Positions 34,672 through 46,400 of a stretch of 64,000 nt of DNA are shown here, piece after piece. The stretch is taken from assembly GCA_902651635.1 (NCBI GenBank), contig CACRSC010000075.1, positions 221,440 through 285,439 of the forward strand, in the 5' to 3' direction. The notes beneath the pieces are model-generated. The model did no database searches. It saw only the letters and a program-made list of their open reading frames with translations, and had not been told where the DNA came from. Both the position numbers and the translations under genes were made by a program. The DNA comes from Mastigamoeba balamuthi (Eukaryota > Evosea > Mastigamoebida > Mastigamoebidae). Numbering within the stretch: position 1 is the stretch's first letter; each line of letters opens with the position of its first letter.

Positions 34672-37600
34672 ATGGCCTCGCTCGCGCTGGCATTGGCGGC
34701 ACTCTCATTGTTCGCTTGCTGCACCCGGGGGGCTGCGGGCGGTGGAAGTGCAACGGGCGTCGACGTCTCCCTGCGGACTTCGCTCGACCCGGCGCTCTCG
34801 GTGGTGGCTGACGGGGTCACCGACTACCACTTCGACATGAGCACGGGGCTGGGCGACAGGTACAACGCGCTCCCTACGCGCTCGATGACGTTCGACTGGT
34901 GGGCGAGCGCCAACGAGTCGACGGCGGGCCCGCGGCTGCAGTACCGCCTCGTGATGCTGCAGGGCGTCACGTACAGGTCCAAGGAGATCAACTTCCTGGG
35001 CCCAGACGAGCTCGCTGTCGACCTGGCGTTGACGGGCGACGTCCCCAGCGCGCAGTCGCCGCAGAACTTCAGCGTCTCGCTGACGTGCTCGGGCTTCTAC
35101 GACGTCAACGTCGCCCTAGTTCTGTCCGTGGCGTCGCCGGCCGAGAACTACACGGCTTACGACGTGGCGATCGCGTGGCGGTGGTGGTGCGTGCCGCCGA
35201 CGTGCTCGGGCGACTGCGAGCTGCACGGCGAGTGCGCCAACGAGGGCACCGCGAACATCTCGTGCGCCTGCGAGGGCGCGTGGAGCGGCACCGACTGCAC
35301 GGTCATGATGACGCAGGCGGGCACAGACTACCCCGGCGGGGGGTTCGCAGTCTGCCCCGGAGAGCCTCTCGAGGCGGTGTGGCAGCTCGAGGGCTCGCGG
35401 ACGGACAATACGTACTGGGACCTCTGGAGCAACAGCGAGGACACCGCGTGGGGCATATTCCTCCCCTCCGACTCAATGGCGGGCAACGCCACCATCTGGG
35501 TAGTAGTCCCTCCCGGCCAGTACACCATCTGGATCTACGAAGACCTCCAGGTGCCGCCGATAGCTACCTTTTTGATATAATTCAATTGAATTTAACACAT
35601 TGCCGGATTGCTACAACGTCGCTTAGACAAACTCGCCGCTGTCGGCCATCCCCGTGGTGATGAAGGACTGGAGCGAGTGTCTGCCGGCGGGAACGAACCT
35701 CACGTGCGCTAGCGACAGCGACTGCGGCGGCGACGAGGGCCGCGGGGCGTGCAGCAACGAGACGCGGCGCTGCGAGTGCGTCGCGGGCGTCGGCTGGTGG
35801 CACGACTGCTCGCACGGCTGCGGCGGCCGCCTGGAGCTCGCCGACGCCGCGGGGACCCTTGGCACCGACGAGCCCCTGCGCGGCCAGCAGCGCAAGCGCG
35901 GGTACCCCAACTACGCCAACTGTGAGTGGGACATCGCGCCGCCCGCGGGCGACTGGGACCTCATCGTCGTGACGCTCGAGGAGTGCGACCTCGGGCTCGG
36001 CGACACGTTCACGTTCTTCGAGTGGGACGGCAAGACCAAGGGCGCCGCGGTGCTGACGCTCAGCGAGAAGTCGGTGCCGGGCGTGAGCGTCGAGCTCGAG
36101 GCCACGCGGCTGCTGGCCGCGTTCGAGTCGGACTACATCACCGCGGGCGGAGGCGTCGTCGTGAGCTACGCCACCGCCAGGTCGCCCAGGGGGATCAACA
36201 AGAGCGCCATCGCTGGAGGGGCATCTGCTGCCGGCGTAGTGGTGGTCGCCGTCGTCGTGGTGATGCTCGTGCTCTACCGTCGCTCTACTCTTAAGGTTTC
36301 CATTTTTCTCATTCATCGGCTCTCTCTCCGCTCACTTGAATGCCTGCGCAGATCCGCAGCCTCGAGAACGAACTGAACAGGGTCCTTGTCAGCGACATCC
36401 TGGGGACGCCAGCTGAGAAGGCAGTGAAGAGCCTGCAAGGCATCAAGGCCAGGAGATGTGCGCCTCCCGCACTTGTGTTTCGGGAGTAATGCGAAGTCCC
36501 GGACGCCAACGACCGCGTGCATTCCAGGGCTGAGGGACAGGGACCGCAAGGAGCTGAACTCGATCATTCAGATGATCGGGACCAACAAGCTCTACAAGGT
36601 GGAGCTGCGCAAAAAGCTGAACAACGTGGACCTCGGCAGCGACGTCAACGGCTTCCTCTACGACCAGCTCGGCGACGTCGAGTCTGCGCGGTCGCCGCGC
36701 CTCCCCGAGAAGAGCGGCCTGTACGCCCTCTCGCTCTTCCCGCGCATTGTCTAGCGCTCTTCTGACTGCTGAGGACTCTCTGCAGGCCGAGGATCTCGAA
36801 GAGCATGTCCATGTCGATTACAGACACGTTGGACAGGTGGGACTTCGACATTCGCAAAATCTCCGAATGCGGTGCGACGAGTGTAATGCGCCCGCTGCTT
36901 ACATTGCCGCACTGACGTTCTACCCGGGCCCGCAGAGTCGCCGCTGACCTCGGTGGGGCTGCACCTTATCGAGAAGTACGGCCTGATCGACTCGCTGGAG
37001 CTCGACCAGGGGAAACTGATTCACTTCCTCCGCACCATCGAGTCCGGCTACAAGGACACTCCGTGAGCACCCGGGCACTCCATGCCACAAGTCCCCCTTC
37101 TCACAGCACTCCCCCGAGCACAGATACCACTCGAGCGCCCACGCTGCAGATGTCGCGCAGGCGCTCTGCTGCATCATCGACGCGAGCCCGTTCACTTTCA
37201 GCGATCTCGACCTCTTGTCCGCCATAATCGCTGCAACGGTTCTCGCGAATTGCCCTCAACCTCCCCACCAAATGTTTCTCCGCCTGACGAACTGCCATCC
37301 GGGCGCTACTTCAGGGGCACGACTACGCCCACCCGGGGGTGAACAGCCAGTACCTGGCCAGCACGCTGCACCCCCTGGCGCTGCAGAGCAACTTCATGTC
37401 GATCCTGGAGAGCATGCACGCGGCAGAGACGACGCGCATCATCATGGAGGAGAAGAACAACTTCATCTCGCACCTCTCGCGCGACAGCCAGCTCGACTTC
37501 CTCAAGTCCATCGTGCAGCTCATCATGGTGACCGGTGCGTCGAGTGTTGCCCTCCCCGTCTGCGGTGCGGTGCCCCTCTCCTCTGGCTGACGCGGGCGCA

Positions 37601-38023
37601 GACCTCTCGAGGCACGTCGAGTTCATGGGGCTCGTCTCCGTGAAGCAGTCGGCGGGCCAACTGGGCGACAAGACTAAGGCGGAGCGGCTGGTGCTCCTGC
37701 AGCTGTTCCTCAAGGTCGCGGACCTGTCGAACCCCGCGCGCCCGTGGCCGCTATGCGAGTACTGGGCCTCGCAGGTCATGCAGGAGTTCTTCCAGCAGGG
37801 CGACAAGGAGAAAGAGGTCGGCCTGCCGGTCTCCGCGTTCATGGACCGCGCCAAGTGCGACGTGCCAAAGTGCCAGGTGACGTTCATGGAGTTCCTCGTG
37901 GCGCCCATGGCGGAGATGCTCGCAAAGGTCGTCCCCAAGACCAGCGACTTCGTGCTCGCGAACCTCCGCTCCAACATCGACACGTGGAAGGCCGTCCAGA
38001 AGGGCAACGGCAGCAACGCCTGA
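34672..38023 (+). CDS. membrane-anchored cyclic-nucleotide phosphodiesterase with EGF and CUB ectodomain
   Basis: Nine exons (34672-35550, 35627-36295, 36352-36460, 36528-36720, 36786-36871, 36936-37062, 37124-37238, 37315-37534, 37602-38023) sum to 940 codons in frame. Order: signal peptide, an N-glycosylated beta-rich region, an EGF-like Cys cluster (about 35.20-35.30 kb), a second Cys-rich EGF-like segment (35.69-35.83 kb), a CUB-type domain (35.83-36.18 kb), one transmembrane helix (36.21-36.28 kb), a short helical linker and a class I phosphodiesterase domain. Metal-binding motifs are YHSSAH (family HNxxH) and HDYAHPG, followed by the ADLSNPARPW and EFFQQGD signatures, so cAMP or cGMP hydrolysis is expected on the cytosolic side. 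The first metal motif has Ser for Asn. Substrate choice cannot be read from sequence here. It converges with the next gene 135 bp away. Confidence 0.9.
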
Positions 38024-38158
38024 GTTGCGTGGCCAGTTGTACTACAAGTAGTGAACTAAAAGAACGACACGGTTGTTATTTGTGTTGTTGCGGGCCCTCG
38101 GGGTTCGAGTCCCTCTGCGGCGCTGGTACTTGGGCACAGCAGAGCACCCGAGGGCGCC

Positions 38159-41100
38159 TCAGAGGCCCAGTGCCAAGGCGGCTGCGCACAGAAGAGTGGC
38201 AGCTACGGAGGTAGCGACAGTGCTGCTCGCAGCGGACGAGGACGACGCTCGAGTGCCCGGCTCCGACGACGAGGACGACGAGGACGCACCGCCCTCTGTG
38301 CACTGCCAGCCGTGCAGCGTCAGGTTGCCCGTGCAGTGCGAGCAGACTCCGCTCGTGGGGTCGCACTGGTCGCAGCTGCTCGGCAGGGCGCAGTCTGCAC
38401 GGGGGAGGCGAAGGCGCCCGAGTGAGCGGAAATCAGTTGGATGCTGCGGAGAGGCTGCGCCTACCGTGGCACAGAGTCCCGTTGCTGTACTTCTTGGCGG
38501 CGCAGTGCGTGCACGTGTTGGCCGCGAGCTCGAAGCCCAGCAGGCAGCGCGCGCACGTGTCCTCGTACGTGCGGTACTCGGAGCAGTTGGCCCTCTGCGT
38601 CACCTGCGCGCAGGCGGCGGTCCCGTCGCTCCACTGGGCGTTTGGTGTGCACGCCGGGCACGCGCCCGCGCTCAGGCCATACGAGGGCGAGCACTTGGTG
38701 CACAGGCCGCCGTCGGGCGTGCACGCGAGGCAGTGCGCGGGCCCGGGGCCGCACGGGGCCGTCGTGTCGCTGCTCCACGTGTTGCCGGTGCACGGGCTGC
38801 AGATGCCCGCGACGTTTCCGAACCCGGCGGCGCAGGCAGCGCACAGCCCGTTCTGCGCGTTGCAGTGCGTGCAGTTGCGCAGCTCGCAAGCTGCGGAGGC
38901 GGAGGGCAGAGGCCGGGGGCCGTGGTGAGCGCACGCGCCCAGAGGGGGCGGGAGTGGGGAGCGCCAGAGTGGACTCACGTTTGCACTGGTCTCCGCTGCT
39001 CCATGTGTTGGGCGCCGTGCACGGTGAGCACGTGCGGTTGGCGGCGACCATCTCGAAGCCAGCGGAGCACAGCGCGCAGCCGACCGTGTGGTTGCAGACG
39101 CTGCAGCCCGCGGCGCAGTCGGAGCATGCGGCCGTCCCGCCCGCGCTGTACGTGTTGCCCGTGCAGGGCTGGCAAGTGCCGTCCGCCAGTCCGCTGCCGG
39201 GCCTGCACTCGAGGCAGTGGCCATTGACGTTCTCGTACGACACGCAGTTCTCGTTGGGTACGACGTCTGCAGACACACGGGTGTCAGCGAAAGCGGGGGG
39301 GAGGGGGACAGAGAGAGGAGGACGGAGCGCAGAGCGCACTCTTGCAGCTCGTGGTGCCGTCGCTGTAGCTCGTCCCTGCAGGGCACGCAGTGCACGTCTT
39401 GCCCGAGAGGCCCGACCCCGGAGCGCACGTCAGGCAGTTGCCCGACGTGTGGTTGCACGTCGCGCACGTCGCCGAGCACTCTGCGCGCAGGAAGGGGAGC
39501 TTCAGGGGAAAGCCTCGAGACTCGAAGTGGAGATGCGGTGAGACGCGCACCCTGGCAGTCTGCGGTGCCGTCGCTGTACTGCGTGCTGGTGCAGTCGTGG
39601 CATGAGGTGCCCGAGAGGCCGAGGCCGGGCCTGCAGCGCGTGCAGGTCTTGGAGCCCCCAGACGCCGTGCAGCTCGTGGCCTCGCAGCCCGGGCAGAGCT
39701 CGCAGCCGCCGTGGAACAGGCTCAGGTCACCGCTGCACGCGCTGCAGGCGCCCGTCTGCCTGCTGCAGTTTGTGCAGCCCGTCGGGAGGCTGCACGCTGT
39801 TGTGGCGGACATCAGCACAGAGAGACCCCCGAGGAGAGCCGATGACGACCGAAAGAGAAACGGAGGAGAAAGGGAATATTTGCGGACCTTGGCACTGCGG
39901 GGCGTAGCCGTCGGCATACCAGTTGTCGGGACAGAGCGAGCACGTGTTGTTGCTCAGCAGGGCGTAGCCGATGGCGCAGCGCGAGCAGACGCCCGTCGAG
40001 TTGTCGCACGCGGCGCAGTGCGCGGGGCACTTGGCGCAGGGCGCCGTGCCGCTGCTCCACTCATCGGCAGCGCACTGCACGCACGTCCGCGACGCCGCCA
40101 CGAGCCCCCACGCCACGGGGCACCGCGTGCACCCCTGCGCGGCTGAGCATTGCATGCACGGGTTCGCGTTGGCGCAGTCTGCACAGCGGATCCGTAAGAA
40201 AACCGTGGACAGAAACGGCGCGGGAGAACGAGGGGGCGCAACTGAAGCAGCACGAGGGCGCGGCGGTCGCGCAGGCCACCGCGTTGGGGTCCGAGGTGCA
40301 GGCGCACGAGGCGCTGCAGCCCCAGCCCGAGTCGCAGGCCTCGTCCGTCTGCAACGTGTACGAGTCCCTGTCGACGACGCCGTTGCCGCACGTCCCTGCG
40401 GGGGTTTGGCGGGGGACCTGTGAGGGAGGCCGGGCCTCGCGAGAGCCTGCGCGGCGACGCACTGGCGATGGAGTAGTCTAGGAGCGCCGCGTAGCCCGAG
40501 GCGGTGGTGAGGATGCCGGCGGCGACGTAGTAGACGTTAGAGGCGGCGGTCATGACGGTCACGGCCCTGCCGCCGTTCTCCAAGCCGCCCGAGCCCATGT
40601 AGTTGCACAGCGCGATCGACGACGCCCCGTGGACGTTCAGTACGGGCGTCGTCATGTTCGTCTTGGCCCAGAACTTGATCAGGCCCCCGGGGCTCGTGAA
40701 CTTGAACACGGCGCCTGCGCAACGCAACGCGTATTTCAGCCGCAGAGACGCGGTGGCGCGGAGGGCATGGAAGGGGCAGGCAGGTGGACGTGCCCTTGCG
40801 GGAGCTGGTGCAGAACCACTCGAGCGGGTTGTCGTCCATGATCGGAGCCGTGCTCGCCACGGGCACCGTAACCGCCTCAGCCACCGCCGTGCTGTAGGGG
40901 ATGCCGCTCCGGGGCCCTGCCAACCAGCACAAGGAGCCCACTTAGTTGACTCTGGACTGACAGACTGGCAGAGAGACTGGCGGGGACGCACAGCAGGTCT
41001 GGTAGGAGCGCGGGGGGATGCTGTGCTTGGCCACGCAGTCGTAGTTGGCCGCGCAGCCGCCGCAGTCGACGGTGCCGCCGCAGCCGTCGTCCACGAGGCC

Positions 41101-42098
41101 GCAGTCCGAGTACCCGGCGATGCAGAGCGACGTCTTGTTGGCGGGCACGCACGTCTCTGCCCGGCAGCGTTGGCTCCCCGTGAGACCCCAACTCGAGAGA
41201 GAGAGAGAGAGAGAGAGGGCATGGCGGGCGCACCCTCGGCGTAGACGAAGCGGTAGAACAGGTTGGAGATGGAGCTGGAGGCCATCTGGAAGGCCGTCGT
41301 GTTCCAGCCCCACGAGCCGTAGTGCGGGCTGCTGCCCATGTACGTGAACAGCGCGAACCCCCCGTCGGAGCTGCCCACCACCACGTTCGCGGTCGACGTC
41401 GGCACCTCTGTGGCACGCAGGGGAGCCGGTGAGACGTGCCCGCGGAGCGCGCCAACGTTGGGGCTGCGAGGGCTGCGGGGTCGCAACTGAAGTCGGCGGT
41501 CGAGAGGTCGAAGACGTGCCAGATGGGCTCCGCGTTGTGCAGGTTCTGCGGCACAGCGAACGTCGCGTGCGCCAGGCGAGTGGCGCCCGTCGTGCTCGAG
41601 TCGTATAGCGACACGTCCACCGTCGTGTCGGCGCGCGCCCACGCCAGCACGCAGATCTGCGGACCCGCCGACATATATTACGGGCTGATCGCATTGTCGC
41701 TATTTCGAGATCCCGAGAACACACTTCCCGCAGGTGCACGCTGCGCAGCCCACACCGCGGCACAGCCGCTTGCCCTCACGTGCTTTGTGCGAGAGACGCG
41801 GTGGAGAGGTGGAAAAGCGGCGGAAAAGCGTTGGTCCCGGGGGGGAGATGCGCACTGTTTTGATGGTGTGGTTGACGTGCGGCCCAAACTTGAAGTTCTG
41901 CGCGAAGCGGTACGTCGAGAGGTCCGCGAACTGCAGCATCGTGCGCGAGATGCTCTTGGGCCACGTGTCCTCGACGTGCCCGTTGCCGCAGGGCCACACG
42001 AAGCCCGCGGGCGACGTCGCTGCGTTGGCCCCTGGGGCGACTGCGAGTGCGGCCAGCAGGGCCGCCAGCGCCACGACCGACGACACGGTGGTCCTCAT
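38159..42098 (-). CDS. secreted Cys-rich surface protein with probable GPI anchor
   Basis: A signal peptide at the start (ATG ending at 42098, Ala-rich h-region) is followed by about 12 exons. The N-terminal third (about 40.45-41.98 kb) has repeated beta-sandwich-like segments each containing YMGS; a CGNGVVD...EACDSGWGCSASC unit like DUF4215 Cys repeats follows (about 40.31-40.42 kb). Then come many furin/growth-factor-receptor-like Cys repeats (38.45-40.17 kb), each with a CxxC...C pattern and a recurrent Tyr/Trp-Ser-Asp/Ser-Gly-Thr step before an exon end. The last exon encodes a Ser-rich spacer, then a C-terminal hydrophobic tail of Ala/Leu/Val ending at TGA 38159 with no charged residues after it, the pattern of a GPI-attachment signal. 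A (GA)n microsatellite sits in one intron. The function is unknown; a cell-surface or cyst-wall coat is possible. Confidence 0.75.
41198..41217. repeat. (GA)n microsatellite in intron
   Basis: Uninterrupted GA dinucleotide run within an intron of the Cys-rich gene. Confidence 0.85.
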
Positions 42099-43419
42099 GC
42101 GCTTGTGCTGTTGGGTTGGGTGGGCGGTTGGCAGTGGCTGCTGTGCTGAGAGCAGGTTTTAAAAAGTGCAGGAGATAGGATAGCACTGACGACGGGGCTG
42201 AGCAAACCCGGGTGTTATTTTTCTCGCTTTAATTTGCGTGTGTTGCACTTTTCGTCTCTGACGTGCGTTTATTCGAATGCGGCGTACATTTCTCGCGGTA
42301 TCAGCCGCTGTGCGAGGGCGCGGTGTGGAGGGCCCTGGCCTGCCAGGACGGGCAGCGGGACCCCGCAGGCCGCCGGCGCGGGGGTCTGAGACCCGCAGGA
42401 TCACGCGGGCAATACTGGCAGTTTCGAATTCGGTGGCCCAAACGGGCAGTCACCACGGAAATCGCTCACGGGGGCAATTCGGGCTGAAGGTGCACCGGTG
42501 CGTGGCTCTGGCAGCGCCGTGGGCGCGGGTGACGGCGTCGGGACTTGGTGAATGGCAGGGCACGAAGTCGGTGGGCAGCCCTTGGCTGTCCTGTGGTGCG
42601 TATGGCACCCAAGATAGGCGCAGTACGGCTGAAAACTCGCAGAAAACCACGACCAGCAGAGGGCAATAGACGTGTTCCAGTCCTGCTGGAAACTGCATGT
42701 CTGTGAACCTCAGGTTCCGTCACCAGAAGACGAATGAGGTGTCAGCAAGAGCCTTGAAGGTGCAGGTTGGTGGTAGGGTTCCTATGATTTCAGATACCTG
42801 GAAATTATGTAGACACAGTTGTACCCCATTGGACTCAGATTCAGAATTTCTTATTCACCCGCAAGTGTTCCAAGGAATTGAATTCGGCCGTAGAAGAACG
42901 TCACAAGGAATAGTAATTCATCTGGCAGTCCTGTGCCGAGGGTGGGATTCTGCAAATCGGAAAATGATTATTAAAGTGAGCAGAGTCATTACTGTTGCTG
43001 AGTGAAATCGTCTATACCACACAGTGAGGTGTTCAGTTTGGTGGGTTGAGAAAAAGTTGGGTTGATGGTGGAGATAGTTGTCCTCATATCGGCAGGTGGT
43101 CCATCTGTATGCAAGCATGATGAGGGTATCACAGGAAACAAGGCTACACGTTGACTGATACTTTTCACCAAATTAGAGAGCCTTTATCAACTAGACTGTG
43201 TCGTGAATTTGTGATGAAATGGACAATTGGTTTTTGTCTTGTCCTGTCTCCGGTATGTCGAAGGTGTAGATACGGTGGAATAACGTATGGGAGCTGGTAT
43301 CCTAGTGTAAGAGCGTAATACACCAGTTGAGGATACGTGTACCAATAGTTGAACAATATCAAGGGACTTGTGCACAACGCCCCACACCGGCTCTGTTTGC
43401 CCGCTTTTGCCGCTGCCCG
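42099..43419. other. intergenic, divergent upstream region with low-GC part
   Basis: Between the Cys-rich gene (minus) and the first LRR receptor kinase (plus). From about 42.66 to 43.38 kb GC is clearly lower than elsewhere, with no recognised coding sequence; possibly decayed repeat DNA. Confidence 0.45.
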
Positions 43420-46400
43420 ATGTTCCCCTGCACGCGCGTGCCGATCCTGCCGCTCGTGCCCCTCCTGCTGGCGCTTGCCCCGAGCTGCCTGTGCCAGCCT
43501 GTCCTCTCCGAGGCCGACAGCGCCTTCGTGTGCCTCCTGCGCAGAGCACTGCAGCCCAACGCCACTTTTGCCCACTGCTCAGGCGCCGCACCCGCGCCCT
43601 GCAGCGGCCTCCCGCGCTGGGCGCAGTGCGAGGGCGGCAGGCTGGTGTCCGTGTGAGTTCCCACCACCCGCCCGTGGCCCCCCTGTTATCCGAGTGTCCG
43701 CTGTGCACGTTTGGTGCACAGAACAGAACAACTGAGTTCCGGACTTGTTTTGCCGCCGCGTTGCCCTGACGGGAGCGTTTGCGCGCCAACGCAGGGTCGT
43801 GGAGGGCGCGGCCAGCGGGGAGCTGCCTCCGGTGACCGGCCTCACCGCGCTGCGGCGCCTGTGCGTTCGCTCGCCCCCCAAGAGACGTCACAAGCGTGCA
43901 AAACCGCAACGAAATGACGAAAAAGACGAACAAAAACACGCCGTTTTGCAGGACCGTCAGGAACGGGCGTCTCAGCGGAGGGCTGCCGGACCTCTCGGGT
44001 CTCGCCGCCCTCGAGGAGCTGTGCGCAGCCCCCTCGCCCCCTGCGCGGTCTGACTCTGCTCTGCCAGAGACCTGTCGAGCAACGCGTTTGAGGGGAAGAT
44101 TCCTGAACTGTTGTGCTCCCTCCCCTCTCTGAAGTTCCTGTGCGTTTCCCCCCACAGTTTTCCCTCCCGTTTCTCACGGATGCGCCGCCTGCCTGCCAGA
44201 AACCTGAGCCGTAACATCGCACTCCGGGGCGATCTCGCGGGGATGCGGGGCCTGCGCGCCCTCGACGTCAGGTGCCGAGCGAGCTGCGCCCACGCCTGTC
44301 GCACTGACCGCTCTGTTACAAATCTGCAAGCCGTACGCAGATTCGTTATCTACCAGAAAAACGGTGCGCGAGGAGAACCGTCATGCGCCTCAGGCGGGAG
44401 CCGTCGTGGTGCGTCTGCCTCGGGCCCGTCACCGAGTTTTTCTCATCGGGTTTGCGTGCAGCGTCGGTTGCCTCTACAGCTTCACGAGCCCCACGGTCCC
44501 GGTGTTCTCGTTCAGCCTCGACACGCCAGAGAACGACTCGATCAACCCGGGGAACCCCATCGTCGTGGCCGCGGGCCCCAACAAGGGCCAGGACCCCGAG
44601 TGCAACGGCAACGGGCTCGAGTACCTCGCCGACGACGGGCGGACGTGGGTCGGCAGCTACGCGATGCCCAACGGCGCCAACGCGACCATCGGCAACTGGT
44701 ACGTTAACGGCAAGTGGCTGCACTTCCGCAGCCTCCAGGAGCAGCAGAAGCCGCTGCTCGCGCTGCTGCGGGGCCGCCTGGTCCGCATCATGCTGCGGGG
44801 CTCGTGGGGCTCCGGGTGCCTGATGTTCAAGTTCGCCCCCAACACGCCGGGGCTCAACTGCTCCGTCGAGAGCGTCTGCGGCGACGGCGTCGTCCACGCG
44901 GGCACCGAGGAGTGCGACGACAGGTCCCAGTACTGCGTCGACTGCAAGTGCATCAACGGGACCAAGTGGGATGGCAGGGCCTGCGCCCCGAGTGCGTTGT
45001 CCATTTTGACTTGGTTTTTTTCTCCTTCCTATCCTCGGCTTATGCTCTGGGTTTGGAATTCCCAACGATCTGGGCGCGCACGCAGTCCACGGGGACGGCA
45101 TCCTGCTCCCTGGAGAGGAGTGCGAGAAGGGTGGCTTGGGCTGCGATGTCCCCGACGCCAAGTGCGAAAGCGGCTGGTCTGCGCACGGCTCGGTCAACTG
45201 CTCGATCCGTGCGTCTGCTCGCCCCCCCAGAGACCCGGCACACAACCTCTCTCACCTGATGGGGGCTGCCACCGTGATCGCAGTGGGTCGCCAATCGACG
45301 TGCGATGGGCTTGGCGAGGACAGGTGCGCGACCGCTGCTGGGTGTCAGTGGTGCGAGTCGTACCAGATGTGCCTGCAGCAGGGGACCTACTGCCAGCAGT
45401 GCGCAGGCCTCGCAGCCAACGTCTGCACCAAGTACGCGTGCGAGTGGTGCGACTCGAGCGACTCGTGCACACCTGCGTCGACTTGCGTCAAATGCGAGAC
45501 GCTCGAGCAGGCACGTCCGCGCAAGAAGACATCAAGCGCACTCGGTTTTCCCCCTCTTGTTTCTGTAGAATTTGTTTTGTTCTGCTGACCAACGATACAT
45601 ATATGCAGAGCCGCTGCTCGGACTACAAGGGGTGCGGGTGGTCGCACTACGCGTCGTCGTGCGTGGGATCGAGCGCTGGGGTCCCCCAGTGCTCGTCTGT
45701 GCTGAACCACTCTGTGTGCAGCGCCCATGCGGGGTGCACGTGGTGCGAGGTCGCCTCTGTCTGCTCCGACGGCCCAGCGACCTGCCAGCAGTGCTCCTCG
45801 CTCGCCGTCAGCTCCTCCTGCACTGCGCCCTGCGCGTGGTGCGGCCGGTCGCAGCACTGCCTCTTCGACCAGAAGTGCACTGCGTGCGCCGGGTTCAGCC
45901 AGACCGAATGCTCGGCGCACTCGTCCTGCCGCTGGTGCCAATCGTCGCAGCAGTGCGGAGAGCGGAGCGAGAACTGTGCAGCCTGCTCAGCCCAGGCCAG
46001 TGTGCACAGTTGCAGCGCGCTCGCTGGGTGCGGCTGGTGCGGCAAAAACCAGAGCTGCGCAGACAAAGCCGACGACTTCCGGACCGTGTGTGTCTGCGAT
46101 GCACAGCGCAAAGACACGTGCGGCGACCAGTGCCAATGGTGCGACACGGGCGTGTGCACTGACGCCAGGAGGTCGTGCCCTATCTGCCAGGCCTTCGCCA
46201 AGGTCCGGCCTTCTTTGTGGTTGCGAGCTCGTCTCTGTGCCGTCGACTTAGCGATTTTTCTGCTGCCCGACACAGGACACGTGCGGGCTGTTGTCCAGCC
46301 AGTGCTCGTTCTGTGGCATGGCGAGCATGTGCCAGAGGCAGTCGACGGTGTGCTTGTCGTGCGCGCAGCTGGGAAGCCAGCAGCAGTGCGAGTCCAGCGG

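Noticed and set aside
38098-38114. GGTTCGAGTCC word resembling a tRNA T-arm / Pol III B box
   Set aside because: No matching acceptor stem, D-arm, anticodon arm or A box upstream; no cloverleaf can be drawn. A similar word at 15470 fails in the same way.
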